NCBI RefSeq assembly: GCF_028713855.1
Contig: NZ_JAQTNN010000003.1
Coordinates: forward strand, 62,001-126,000
DNA: 64,000 nucleotides
From: Sulfuricurvum sp.
Lineage (GTDB): Bacteria > Campylobacterota > Campylobacteria > Campylobacterales > Sulfurimonadaceae
Direction of reading: 5' to 3'
Shown one piece after another: positions 17,559 through 26,393 of this stretch; the first letter of the stretch is position 1; each line of letters begins with the position of its first letter. The notes under the pieces were generated by a model that ran no database searches, was not told the origin of the DNA, and worked only from the letters and a program-made list of their open reading frames with translations. The position numbers were made by a program, and so were the translations under genes.

Positions 17559-18644
17559 CTATTTTGCCGTGCAGGACATGCACGGATCGAACGAGGCGAG
17601 GATGGCAGGGGCATCAGCGTACTCTGAGCCTTTAAATACTTCCATCATCGCCGGAATAGCCGAAAAGGTCGGCGTTTTGATCCGCACCCTCTCCAGCATA
17701 TTCTGACCGTTACCGCGCACCAGATAAAAAAGCTCCCCGCGCGGTGCCTCGACACGAACAACAGCCTCGCCGCTCGGTTTACCTTTGGTCTTCTCCTGAA
17801 TCTCACCGGAGGGAAGATTATCCACAATGTTTCGGCACATCGCAATCGAATTGAGAATCTCTCGAAGACGGACAAAGTTACGGGCATGAATATCCCCGGT
17901 CGATTCAAGAACCATCGTATACCCTAGTGCCTCATAGGGAAAATCGCTCGTCTCGACACGCACGTCGGTCGCTAACCCTGCCGCACGCGCCAAAGGCCCT
18001 AATGCGTTGTAGGTATAGGCCTGATCCAATGTTAATACACCGACCCCTTTGTATTTCAATGAAAGCGACCAGTTGTTATCAAAAAGCCCTAGCAGAGTAT
18101 CAATTTTATCCGACAACAATTCGAGGTTTTTATGGATCAGCGCGCTCAGTTCAGGGGTCAGATCACGATTCACTCCGCCGATAGCGATAAAATCAAACTG
18201 AACACGATTTCCGCTGATCGCTTCTTGCAGATCCATCACCAGTTCCCGATCGGCCATAATCTGCATAAAAAGAGCTTCAAATCCGGCATTCTCCGCCGTG
18301 TGGGCGAGACAGAGCATATGCGAATGGATACGATCCAGTTCCACCATCAGCATCCGCAGATATTTGATCCGGTCGTTGGCAACGTAACCGAGCAGTTTTT
18401 CGACTGCCAGTGTATACGAGAGCGAATGGGTGATTGCACACAGACCGCAAACGCGGGCGACAACATACCCCACTTGCTTGAACTCGAAACTGCGGGTACA
18501 CGCCAGTTCAACGCCGCGATGGACGAATCCGACGTCGGCATCCACCCCGATGATTTTCTCATTTTCACACTCGAATTTAAAACGGATCGGCTCCAGCAGT
18601 GAGATATGCTGCGATCCCAGAGGAATTTGGATCGTTTTTTTCAT
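17559..18644 (-). CDS. Group 4 hydrogenase catalytic large subunit (EchE/CooH type)
   Basis: The 361-aa NuoD-related subunit keeps the Ni-Fe ligands that complex I lost: RVCGLCAITHS near residue 64 and DPCMSCTAK at the extreme C-terminus. Because nothing follows the last motif, no protease step is needed. Its length matches the EchE/CooH branch rather than HycE, which carries a fused NuoC part; here that part is a separate gene. A GGGGGGAAT-like ribosome site precedes the start, which overlaps the NuoC-like gene by ATGA. Confidence 0.92.
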   Translation of the reverse strand: MKKTIQIPLGSQHISLLEPIRFKFECENEKIIGVDADVGFVHRGVELACTRSFEFKQVGYVVARVCGLCAITHSLSYTLAVEKLLGYVANDRIKYLRMLMVELDRIHSHMLCLAHTAENAGFEALFMQIMADRELVMDLQEAISGNRVQFDFIAIGGVNRDLTPELSALIHKNLELLSDKIDTLLGLFDNNWSLSLKYKGVGVLTLDQAYTYNALGPLARAAGLATDVRVETSDFPYEALGYTMVLESTGDIHARNFVRLREILNSIAMCRNIVDNLPSGEIQEKTKGKPSGEAVVRVEAPRGELFYLVRGNGQNMLERVRIKTPTFSAIPAMMEVFKGSEYADAPAILASFDPCMSCTAK

Positions 18645-18985
18645 GATTCCCCCCTTAACGGATGGGGTAAAGAATCTTCATCAAGATAAAGCCCTCGTAG
18701 CGCTCCCTCAACCGTGAGTCCGAACATATCGACGATCTCCCTCTCCCCCATAAACGCCGAGGGGATCAAGCTCACGACCGAGGGGACAGGAGTAGTGTAA
18801 TCACTGAGGGCATAATAGATCACGATCTCATCTTTTATCCCATAACGGGAAAAAATCCATTGAAGCTCTATTTTGCCTTCCCCCAGATCGATCCCGTTGA
18901 CACTCAAAAAATGCCATTTTCGAGCTTCGTAAAAAGTACCGATATCCGCCAAAAGCGTTGGAAGTGTGGTCTCAATTTTTCTCAT
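18641..18985 (-). CDS. Group 4 hydrogenase NuoC-like subunit (EchD type)
   Basis: The 114-aa protein resembles the 30-kDa subunit of complex I (NuoC), shortened as in EchD: a helical N-terminus, a beta core (IELQWIFSRYG) and the family stretch IPSAFMGEREIVDMFGLTV near residue 76, where NuoC reads W-x-ERE-x-x-D-x-x-G. It is structural, joining EchE to the rest of the soluble arm. It overlaps EchC by 14 bases and EchE by ATGA. The assignment rests on this motif and its place in the operon. Confidence 0.87.
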   Translation of the reverse strand: MRKIETTLPTLLADIGTFYEARKWHFLSVNGIDLGEGKIELQWIFSRYGIKDEIVIYYALSDYTTPVPSVVSLIPSAFMGEREIVDMFGLTVEGALRGLYLDEDSLPHPLRGES

Positions 18986-19502
18986 GCAGTTCCACCTTTT
19001 TTGCCATGTTGAGGCGACTGAGTTTATTGCCTATGGTCTCTATTGCACCGAAGAGTTTGAACGGCTTCTCGATCTCTTTGCTTTTCGCTTCCAAAATATC
19101 CAATGCTTTGACAATAGCATCAATGATGAGCTGAGGCGTTGAAGCGCAACCGGGAACATACACATCGACGGGGATGTAGCGATCGATCCCGTCTTCGACG
19201 TTATACATTCCTCGAAACACCCCTCCTGTCGTCGTACATGATCCTACCGCTATAACCACTTTGGGTTCAGGTATTTGAGAATAAAGCTCTACGAGCCGTT
19301 CACGGGAACGATACGTCACCGGCCCCGTCACCAAAAAGATATCGGACTGCTTCGGATTTCCCGTGTTGATCACCCCGAAACGCTCCAGATCAAACTTCGG
19401 TCCCAGTGCCGCGAGGATTTCGATGTCACACCCGTTGCAGCTTCCGGCATTGTAATGCAAAATCCAGGGTGATTTTTTACGAAAAGGGATAAAAAACTTC
19501 AT
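18972..19502 (-). CDS. Group 4 hydrogenase small subunit (EchC/NuoB type)
   Basis: A NuoB-like subunit of about 176 aa holding the single [4Fe-4S] cluster next to the Ni-Fe site. Ligand motifs: GSCNGCDIEI near residue 24, AVGSCTTTGG and VPGCASTP. In contrast to the three group 1/2-like small subunits in this window, its first motif keeps both cysteines. An in-frame ATG at 19514 would add four residues; I prefer 19502, which gives an ATGA overlap with EchB and has GGA upstream. Confidence 0.92.
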   Translation of the reverse strand: MKFFIPFRKKSPWILHYNAGSCNGCDIEILAALGPKFDLERFGVINTGNPKQSDIFLVTGPVTYRSRERLVELYSQIPEPKVVIAVGSCTTTGGVFRGMYNVEDGIDRYIPVDVYVPGCASTPQLIIDAIVKALDILEAKSKEIEKPFKLFGAIETIGNKLSRLNMAKKVELHEKN

Positions 19503-20317
19503 AGGAGTATCCATACAAGATTGAGAACTGCCAGAGGCATAGCCGCCATATAGATAATTTTGATCATTTGCGGCGTACGGACACGGGCAGTCGCGTTATC
19601 CACCAGATTGACGAGCAGAAATACCCCTGCGACTAAAACAGCCCCCAACCACACTGATTCCCCTCCGAAAATAAAAACAAAGCTATAAATAAAAAGATAT
19701 TCGAGAAATCGGGACATATACAAAAACTCGTAAAAAACGCCGCTATATTCAATCTCGACTCCCCCTACGATCTCCTGATGGGCTTCCCCGACATCAAAAG
19801 GGGATTTTTTTACTTTGATAGGGACAATCATCAGCAATGCGGCAAACAACAGCGGTAACTGAGCCAAATAATTTCCCTTTTGGATCATCCCAGTAATCTC
19901 GAAACTCCCGCTCACCAAATACAATCCGACGGCTACGAGGATCAATATCGGTTCATACGCGACGAGCATCAACAGCTCCCGATTAGCTCCCAGATGCGAA
20001 TAAGCCGATCGTACGCTGTAGCCTGCGAGAATCAGCAACATTTGTGCAATAAGATGCAAAAAAACAATATAGAGGAGATTCCATCCCAAAAAGATCGCCG
20101 CAACACTAAACCAAAGGGCAAAAAAATGGGCAACGGCCAACAGCGCATGAGGAGCATGAACAATGAGTGTCCGTTTATCGAGGAGTTTAAACATATCGTA
20201 AAACGGCTGTAAGAACGGAGGGCCAAGTCGTCGCTGCATCCGAGCTCGCAATACCCGCTCTCCCCCATAGACCAACCCGCCCAATATCGGAGCAAGGGCA
20301 ATCCATACCCAGATCAT
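19499..20317 (-). CDS. Group 4 hydrogenase membrane subunit (EchB/NuoH type)
   Basis: A NuoH-like membrane protein of 272 aa with about eight helices. It shows the NuoH signatures RRLGPPFLQPFYDMFKLL near residue 28 and FDVGEAHQEIVGGVEIEY near 195, with the conserved acidic residues that line the quinone/ion channel in complex I. It joins the catalytic arm to the antiporter-like subunit. The start at 20317 overlaps the EchA stop by ATGA and follows a GGGGTG box; a longer frame from 20368 would run deep into EchA. Confidence 0.92.
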   Translation of the reverse strand: MIWVWIALAPILGGLVYGGERVLRARMQRRLGPPFLQPFYDMFKLLDKRTLIVHAPHALLAVAHFFALWFSVAAIFLGWNLLYIVFLHLIAQMLLILAGYSVRSAYSHLGANRELLMLVAYEPILILVAVGLYLVSGSFEITGMIQKGNYLAQLPLLFAALLMIVPIKVKKSPFDVGEAHQEIVGGVEIEYSGVFYEFLYMSRFLEYLFIYSFVFIFGGESVWLGAVLVAGVFLLVNLVDNATARVRTPQMIKIIYMAAMPLAVLNLVWILL

Positions 20318-22071
20318 GAGAGCACCCCGACAAATGCTACGGCTACAAAAAGAATACCAAATCCCCAATAGATCATCCCTTTTATTCGGACGGAAGGCTC
20401 ATAATAGACCAATGCCGCATCAAACGACTCTTTCTCACCGCAATGGTAGATCGCAGTACGGTCATAGTGCTCCATACTCCGTATCATCGACGGTAAAGCG
20501 AAGACAAAGAGGAGCGGCAACGTAAATAAAGCGAGCAAAACATCATGCTGGATAACGATAAATCCGACCGCCGCAAACAGGATAAGGAGACTCAACAACA
20601 CCAACGGGATGCTAAACCCCTGCGGGATACGTTCCTTTTCCGTGCGAACGGTATCGGATGGATTGGAGAGGAGTGCGGAAGAGACTTTAAAATAAAGAAG
20701 TACCAGCAATGTACTCCCGATGATCATGGATACCAATACGATCAGCAATAAAGGGCGTTCCCGCAGAAGCGATGCGACAGAGGTAATAGCAAAAAGTTTC
20801 CCCATAAAAAGCCCAAACGGGGGCAAGGTCAGTGAAACGAACCCCAGTACTATGAAACCGACCGTTTTGGGAGCACGGTGCACCAAAGCACTCATCTCTT
20901 CGATACTTTTAAGATGATATTGCTTTTCCAAAACCCCAGCCGCCAAAAAGAGCAGTGCTTTGGAGAGGGCATGAAACAGCATAAGCACCATCGAGAGCAT
21001 CATACTCTCTTTCGTGCCGATCGCCGCCAAAGCCATCATCAGCCCTAAAAGCGCCACAGTGGAGTATCCCAAAATCTCTTTGAAAATCGAACGTGACAAT
21101 GCCAGATAGGCGGCAGCTACAAAAACAAGAGCTCCCGTTATTGATAAAACCCCTCCAAGTAACGTCGTTCCAAGTACCGGCGCCAGCTTCAAAATGAGAT
21201 ACGGTGCAATCTTGACCATTGTCGCCGAATGGAGCATCGCACTCACCGGTGTCGGCGCGACCATAGCACCGAGCAACCATCCGTCAAATGGAATCGAAGC
21301 CCCCTTGACCAATGCGGCCATACTCAGTAAGGCTACAGAAAACAGTAACATACCGCCGGAATGTTGCAACAGCGTATCTAACATCACCGTATCCAAAACG
21401 AGAGCTGCGACCAATGTTCCCGCTAAAATCACCACCCCTCCGATCTGGTTCATCCAAAGAGCCCTGAGGGCATTTGCTCGGCTGATTTCATCATTTCGAA
21501 AGGCAATAAGCTGATACGATGCCAATGTCGTCATTTCAAATAAAAAGAAGAAAAGCAAAAGTGAGTTCGCGCAGACTATGGCATTCATCACAGAGAGGAA
21601 AAGGAGCATTGCAGCAATAAAATGCCGTTTTTTATATGGTTCAACTGACTCATCTTCCATATATCGTACCGAATAAAGGACGATAATACCTCCGACAATA
21701 TTGATGATCAAAAACATAAATCGGGAAAGTTCATCCACCACAATCTCTGCCGATCTTCCGGATGGGGCGGCATACTCCGCATATATATACAACAACAATT
21801 GAGCTGCGGCAAGCACTATCACTTTAGGGCTATTAAACTTCTTCCCTTGAACCAAAAAATAGATCAGTAATACGAGATCGGCAGCAATAATCATAGCATT
21901 AAGGAGAAAAGGGAGATGAAATGACACCCTTTCTGTAGACATAAAAAGAGAAACTGAAAGGAAACTCCCCACTCCCAAAACGGCAGCACTCAAAAGATAC
22001 TGTATGCGTGTAGAGGAGTATAGTATTAAAAAAGCCGTTGCTATCGGTAATAATATAAGTGTTAACAGCAT
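20314..22071 (-). CDS. Group 4 hydrogenase antiporter-like subunit (EchA/NuoL type)
   Basis: The 585-aa NuoL/MrpA-like membrane subunit is the ion-pumping module. Expected features are present: a Glu in a middle helix (FFLFEMTTLASYQ), GASIPFDGWLLGAMVAPTPV with the following MVKIAPYL lysine, and FHALSKALLFLAAG. The C-terminus has a soluble stretch (AIYHCGEKESFDA) and a last helix, as in EchA/HyfB. It is the first gene of an eight-gene minus-strand operon reaching 13011; an AAGGG box precedes the start. A 62-base gap separates it from pgaD, too short to show a clear promoter. Confidence 0.92.
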   Translation of the reverse strand: MLLTLILLPIATAFLILYSSTRIQYLLSAAVLGVGSFLSVSLFMSTERVSFHLPFLLNAMIIAADLVLLIYFLVQGKKFNSPKVIVLAAAQLLLYIYAEYAAPSGRSAEIVVDELSRFMFLIINIVGGIIVLYSVRYMEDESVEPYKKRHFIAAMLLFLSVMNAIVCANSLLLFFFLFEMTTLASYQLIAFRNDEISRANALRALWMNQIGGVVILAGTLVAALVLDTVMLDTLLQHSGGMLLFSVALLSMAALVKGASIPFDGWLLGAMVAPTPVSAMLHSATMVKIAPYLILKLAPVLGTTLLGGVLSITGALVFVAAAYLALSRSIFKEILGYSTVALLGLMMALAAIGTKESMMLSMVLMLFHALSKALLFLAAGVLEKQYHLKSIEEMSALVHRAPKTVGFIVLGFVSLTLPPFGLFMGKLFAITSVASLLRERPLLLIVLVSMIIGSTLLVLLYFKVSSALLSNPSDTVRTEKERIPQGFSIPLVLLSLLILFAAVGFIVIQHDVLLALFTLPLLFVFALPSMIRSMEHYDRTAIYHCGEKESFDAALVYYEPSVRIKGMIYWGFGILFVAVAFVGVLS

Positions 22072-22133
22072 CGATACGCATCCCTTTTAGGAGCTATTTT
22101 CGAAGATTATAACACATGAATCACTTAAAAAAG

Positions 22134-22577
22134 TTACTGGTTTTTTATTTCAATTTGGTTATTCAGATGCGTTATATGTCCATGATCATCATGATAAACC
22201 GTAACCAGTTGAGTATTTACACACTCTTTTAACTCTGTATCACTTACCTTAAAATAATTGGAATAATCACTCGAATGATAAATTAAATGCTCACTGGGAG
22301 CTTGATGGCGATTTAGTCTTGAAAGTACAAACAATACAATAGGGGTTCCGATTAGCATATAGAGGGCATGTTCAAAAGTCACACTATGAATTTCACCAAA
22401 AATCCAATCAGATAACTCTTCTGAGGGTGCACCTAATGTAATGATCCGATAAAATACGTGAAATACCGGCTTCCACAAATAGATAAAGCCACCCCACAGC
22501 AAAATAGTTATTATGTCCCAAACTATCCGTTTGGTTCTAGGCAGTTCATGGCGTTTATTAATAATTAATGTTTCCAT
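22134..22577 (-). CDS. pgaD: PgaD-like poly-N-acetylglucosamine synthesis protein
   Basis: A small two-helix membrane protein (147 aa) following pgaC: helices around VWDIITILLWGGFIYLW and HALYMLIGTPIVLFVL, then a soluble tail. PgaD partners PgaC in making and secreting the polymer and helps sense cyclic di-GMP in E. coli. I set the start at 22577 (MET-LIINKRHELP), 4 bases after pgaC ends and behind an AGG box, rather than the longer frame at 22613. Similarity is mostly in layout, and the gene position supports it. Confidence 0.8.
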   Translation of the reverse strand: METLIINKRHELPRTKRIVWDIITILLWGGFIYLWKPVFHVFYRIITLGAPSEELSDWIFGEIHSVTFEHALYMLIGTPIVLFVLSRLNRHQAPSEHLIYHSSDYSNYFKVSDTELKECVNTQLVTVYHDDHGHITHLNNQIEIKNQ

Positions 22578-22581
22578 TTTT

Positions 22582-23874
22582 TTAACCTTTTTTGACCTGT
22601 TGATGCGCGCCACGATCCGGACTAACCCAACGAGCGCGACCTTTTTTAGCGAATAAAACCTTAGGAAGAGCCGTTACGGCAGTAAACAGATTCAGGAGCC
22701 AATAGGCAAACGGATACCAAATCATCCAAAAATAATTTTTCCCCAACCCTTGATCATAATGGCCGTCCAGCCATTTACTCACGGCAAACTGTACCAAACA
22801 TGCACCGATTAGAATCACACTGGTTTGATCCGGTAAAATAGGCGATTGCTGAGGCATTAGATACGCTACTGGAACAAATAAACTAATAAACCAGACTAAA
22901 AATACCAATGCCATACTATACGCCCACAAGGTACTTAACATGAGCTCAACCATAAGCCCCCAAAGATGGGTTTGGCGTGGCATAAATAAAACCTTAAAGT
23001 TTTTAAGCATAACTTGTACCCCGCCCATGGCCCAACGCAAACGTTGTTTCCATAATCCGCTCAACGTCTCCGGCATCAAGATCCACACCAAAGCACGAGG
23101 CTCAAAACGGACATCCCAACCGTTGCGTTGCAGTTTCCAGGTAACATCGATATCTTCCGTCAGCATATCGGGGCTCCAATAGCCTACCTCATGCACCGCC
23201 GCTTTTCTAAATCCGGTAATCACCCCTGATACGGTAAAAATCCGACCGAAACTGCGCTGTGCACGTTTGATCATACCGACGATAGAAGAAAATTCCCCGA
23301 CTTGAATTTTTCCCAGCAACGTTGTGCGATTTCGTATTCGAGGGTTTCCCGTTACGGCGGCAACTGCCGGATAACGGATAAAGTGTTTCACCATCCAATA
23401 CAGACAATACTCATCGATCAAAGCATCCCCGTCGATACCAACCAAATACTCATATTTAGCCACTAATGCACCGGCCTGAAGCCCTAACGCTTTACCCTGA
23501 TTTGCGGCTAAATTAACCACTTTTAATTTTGGATTGGTTTTTGCCAACTCTAGCAAAATTTCTAACGTATTATCTTTGCTGCCATCATTAATGGCGATAA
23601 CCTCAAATTCGGGATATTTCACATTCAGGGCATACGTAATGGTTTCGACCGCATTTTGCCCCTCATTATAACAAGGAATCAAAATACTGACCCCTTGCCA
23701 GCTTTCACCCTTTCTAAGGGGTGGAATTGTATATTTGAGATAAGGTTTTTCGTTTTTAAAATAAAAAAAGATGGCACCTATGATCCACAAACTTGACATA
23801 AAGAGCGGGTAATAAAACACAAACCCTAAGACGGTATGCCATAGTAGATGCAAAATTACAGTAAAAGTCATCAA
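22582..23874 (-). CDS. pgaC: Poly-beta-1,6-N-acetylglucosamine synthase PgaC (GT2)
   Basis: A processive inner-membrane glycosyltransferase that polymerises UDP-GlcNAc. The 430-aa protein has N-terminal helices, then a GT2 catalytic domain with ILIPCYNEGQN, AINDGSKDNTLE, GIDGDALID, TEDIDVTW and the processivity motif RQRLRWAMGG (written QRLRW in most of the family), then further helices. It lies 17 bases after pgaB. A nearby diguanylate cyclase (11773-12927) could supply the cyclic di-GMP that controls such synthases, though that link is only positional. Confidence 0.94.
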   Translation of the reverse strand: MMTFTVILHLLWHTVLGFVFYYPLFMSSLWIIGAIFFYFKNEKPYLKYTIPPLRKGESWQGVSILIPCYNEGQNAVETITYALNVKYPEFEVIAINDGSKDNTLEILLELAKTNPKLKVVNLAANQGKALGLQAGALVAKYEYLVGIDGDALIDEYCLYWMVKHFIRYPAVAAVTGNPRIRNRTTLLGKIQVGEFSSIVGMIKRAQRSFGRIFTVSGVITGFRKAAVHEVGYWSPDMLTEDIDVTWKLQRNGWDVRFEPRALVWILMPETLSGLWKQRLRWAMGGVQVMLKNFKVLFMPRQTHLWGLMVELMLSTLWAYSMALVFLVWFISLFVPVAYLMPQQSPILPDQTSVILIGACLVQFAVSKWLDGHYDQGLGKNYFWMIWYPFAYWLLNLFTAVTALPKVLFAKKGRARWVSPDRGAHQQVKKG

Positions 23875-23891
23875 AGAAAATCCTTCTTAGT

Positions 23892-25895
23892 TTATCGGGT
23901 ACGATAAGTGTGCATACGCAACGGTTTTTTGGAAAAACTTTGTTTCATTTGATCGGAATCTGGGGTGTTGGTAAACACATTGTCCGGATAATAGGCAATA
24001 TGATGAACCCCCAAATCATACAAATATTCCATAGTGTTGCTTACCTCGCCGGCAGGAATCGGCTCATTGTTTTTTCTCCAATTAACGGTTTGAAGCTCCA
24101 TCACGGTCCGCTCCAACCCGCATTGCTCCTGTTTTACATTTTGAACGATTTTGTCGTAAAACTGCTGATGATCATCCGCTTGTTCCATATACGGCATTGC
24201 CATAATCGCGGTATAGTCATAATTTTTGATCGATTCAGACAAACTTTGCGCATACCACTCCTGCGCATCTTTGTTAAGTGCCACTTGAGCGTACAGATTT
24301 CGCGCTGTTTTCAGCCCCGGCTGCTCATTTCTGAGTATTTTCGCCAGTTCCATGGCAAATTCATCTAAATAATGCGTTTTCAGCTGTGTCCATTTCTGAA
24401 ATTCTTTTTTATCGCTTCTGATAGCCGTGACGCTTTGCGGCAATCCCCATTTTTTATATTGTGCACGTGCCGAAGCACTGTCATCTTCAAAATCAGAAAG
24501 TGTCACATCGTCATGAAACAATATCCCGTCAATATAGACGGATTTGGCTAAATCTTCATAAATCTCTTTAATGACTTTCCGTGCTGTGGGAGAAAATGGA
24601 GACAATCTCGGATATCCCATATTCAGATGGGTCGAATCAACCTGCAACGTCACTACCGTATCTTTGGCCGCCGGATTTTTGGCAGGTAATTGCCAGGCGA
24701 TCATCGGCATCCACGCATAAACACGCTTTACCTGTGTACGGGTTGAAATTTGCCAAGCAACACGATTAAATAAATCGGCACGCATCGGTATATTCCGGTT
24801 CGGGAAATAAACATAGTCCGCCGCACCGTTAGCATCAGGATCGGCAAAAGCCTGGAGATAAACGGTGTTAACACCCAAGCTTTTTATCCGATCGAGTAAA
24901 ACACCCAAGTTTTTTTCCTGTTGAACCGGATCGGTATCATAGATATAATCCAAATCGATATGGGCGGCTTTTGTTGTTCTTGCATCGTCAGTAAAGTTAG
25001 CATTTCGTACCCACATATTGAGCTCTAAATCCGGTAGCGTCATTTTGTGTTCAACCAATATTCGTCGCAATCCCCACAACGGTGTAATACGGGTATTACT
25101 GCCATCATCCAGTGTTAATCCGATAGGCATACCTAACTTCTCTGCAATACGGCGTACTTCAATGTTGTAATGCCCGTATGGCCAAACCATTACACGAGGC
25201 TTTTGCCCGGTATAGCGTTCTAAAAAAGTATTATTTTCCAATAAATCATTATAGATACGCTTCTCATAACTTTTTTCATCTTCATAAGCGTGCTTATCGC
25301 ATATCCATTGGCGCGTTCTTATTGCGGGCTGCAAATTGCCTTGCGGATTACCCTGTATTCCTTTGTGTGAAGCATACGAATGACTGGCAACTTCTACAAG
25401 TCCACTACCTATCATCTCTTTAATCTCTTTTTGGCTTAAAAACTCACTGCGTGGGATCATATGCCCACTAAAATCTACTTTATCTTCTTTGAGTAGCCAA
25501 CTGCCGACCAATGCGATAACTGATGGGATTTTATATTTTTTGAGAATAGGATACGCATTCGCGTAAACAGACTGATAGCCATCATCAAAAGTAATCAAAA
25601 CAGCTTTTTCAGGCAACGGCTTACCACTTTTTCGATACTTTAAAATATCGTCTATACTGATAAAGTGATAACCGTTATCCTTCAACCAACGCATTTGTTG
25701 TTCAAAATTCGATGGAGTTACCGCATAGGTTGAATCGAGTGTTTGACTTTTATCGGCTATTTCATGATAGCTTAGGATGGTAAACTCGTTTGGATTTTGA
25801 TCTCGACTGCACCCATTAGGCACATCATTTGCCACAACATAACTGCTTGTAACAACAATTAATGCAAAAAGAAATTTTATCATTGGTTTAAGCAT
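23892..25895 (-). CDS. pgaB: Poly-beta-1,6-N-acetylglucosamine N-deacetylase PgaB
   Basis: A 667-aa exported enzyme in two parts. Residues 1-22 are a signal peptide. A CE4 polysaccharide deacetylase domain follows (ILSYHEIADKS; metal and catalytic Asp pair in LITFDDGYQSVY; SHSYASHKG; MVWPYGHYN). From about residue 310 there is a GHL13-type hydrolase domain (IHLDYIYD-like AAHIDLDYIYD, ILFHDDVTLSDFED). E. coli PgaB is a lipoprotein; here I see no lipobox, only a type I signal. pgaCD follow at once, but the outer-membrane porin gene pgaA is not upstream, where a tRNA and groESL lie. Confidence 0.94.
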   Translation of the reverse strand: MLKPMIKFLFALIVVTSSYVVANDVPNGCSRDQNPNEFTILSYHEIADKSQTLDSTYAVTPSNFEQQMRWLKDNGYHFISIDDILKYRKSGKPLPEKAVLITFDDGYQSVYANAYPILKKYKIPSVIALVGSWLLKEDKVDFSGHMIPRSEFLSQKEIKEMIGSGLVEVASHSYASHKGIQGNPQGNLQPAIRTRQWICDKHAYEDEKSYEKRIYNDLLENNTFLERYTGQKPRVMVWPYGHYNIEVRRIAEKLGMPIGLTLDDGSNTRITPLWGLRRILVEHKMTLPDLELNMWVRNANFTDDARTTKAAHIDLDYIYDTDPVQQEKNLGVLLDRIKSLGVNTVYLQAFADPDANGAADYVYFPNRNIPMRADLFNRVAWQISTRTQVKRVYAWMPMIAWQLPAKNPAAKDTVVTLQVDSTHLNMGYPRLSPFSPTARKVIKEIYEDLAKSVYIDGILFHDDVTLSDFEDDSASARAQYKKWGLPQSVTAIRSDKKEFQKWTQLKTHYLDEFAMELAKILRNEQPGLKTARNLYAQVALNKDAQEWYAQSLSESIKNYDYTAIMAMPYMEQADDHQQFYDKIVQNVKQEQCGLERTVMELQTVNWRKNNEPIPAGEVSNTMEYLYDLGVHHIAYYPDNVFTNTPDSDQMKQSFSKKPLRMHTYRTR

Positions 25896-26110
25896 AAATG
25901 AGACTACTTTCTTTAAAATTTAATCAAATATTATACATTAAGCACGCTTTGTATATCTCCAAATCATATATCTTTCGTTACAAAAATATGAAGCTGGTTT
26001 TATTTAAAAGATTCACTTAGCAATATGTGATTTTTTTAAGATTATTGTTGAATGGGTGTGGATGAAATAGAAAATTTGTGGAGTTTTAAATGGGCGGAAT
26101 GATTGTAAGA

Positions 26111-26187
26111 TGGTGGCGGGGGGGGGACTCGAACCCCCGACCTCCGGCTTATGAGACCAGCGCTCTAACCAGCTGAGCTACCCAGCC
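26111..26187 (-). tRNA. tRNA-Met (CAU), elongator type
   Basis: A full cloverleaf on the minus strand: D stem GCTC/GAGC, anticodon loop CTCATAA with CAT, T arm GGGGG-TTCGAGT-CCCCC, discriminator A and encoded CCA at 26111-26113. The acceptor stem GGCTGGG/CCCCGCC has one U-C mismatch at the fourth pair, next to a 9-base G run. The 215 bases between pgaB and this gene hold nothing I can name. Confidence 0.95.
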
Positions 26188-26306
26188 ATCTTTGTGTAGA
26201 TAATTGAATGAGGGTGGAATTATAGTGAACCATTACTTATTAAAACCTAAAAGTAAAAACAAACATAAACACTAAATCCAATATATATAATATAAGCTCA
26301 TCTTAA

Positions 26307-26325
26307 TTGAGTCATAGTGACTAAG
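26307..26325. promoter_or_regulatory. HAIR-like HspR operator upstream of groESL
   Basis: TTGAGT-N7-ACTAAG matches the HspR-binding HAIR consensus (CTTGAGT-N7-ACTCAAG) in all six bases of the left core and four of six on the right, with the exact spacer. It ends 3 bases before the groES -35 box. HspR controls groESL in Helicobacter and Campylobacter. No CIRCE (HrcA) element is seen. Confidence 0.5.
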
Positions 26326-26328
26326 ACA

Positions 26329-26357
26329 TTGACAATTAATCCAAACTCGTGTACAAT
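26329..26357 (+). promoter_or_regulatory. Sigma70 promoter of groESL
   Basis: TTGACA (26329-26334), a 17-base spacer, and TACAAT (26352-26357), one base off consensus. The predicted start point near 26364 leaves about a 30-base leader before groES. Confidence 0.9.
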
Positions 26358-26393
26358 CTCCCACATAAAAATTCATTTAAAGAAGGAAACGCT

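Noticed and set aside
26101-26130. The G run as a slippage switch or G-quadruplex
   Set aside because: It is accounted for by the T and acceptor stems of tRNA-Met; only one G tract is present.
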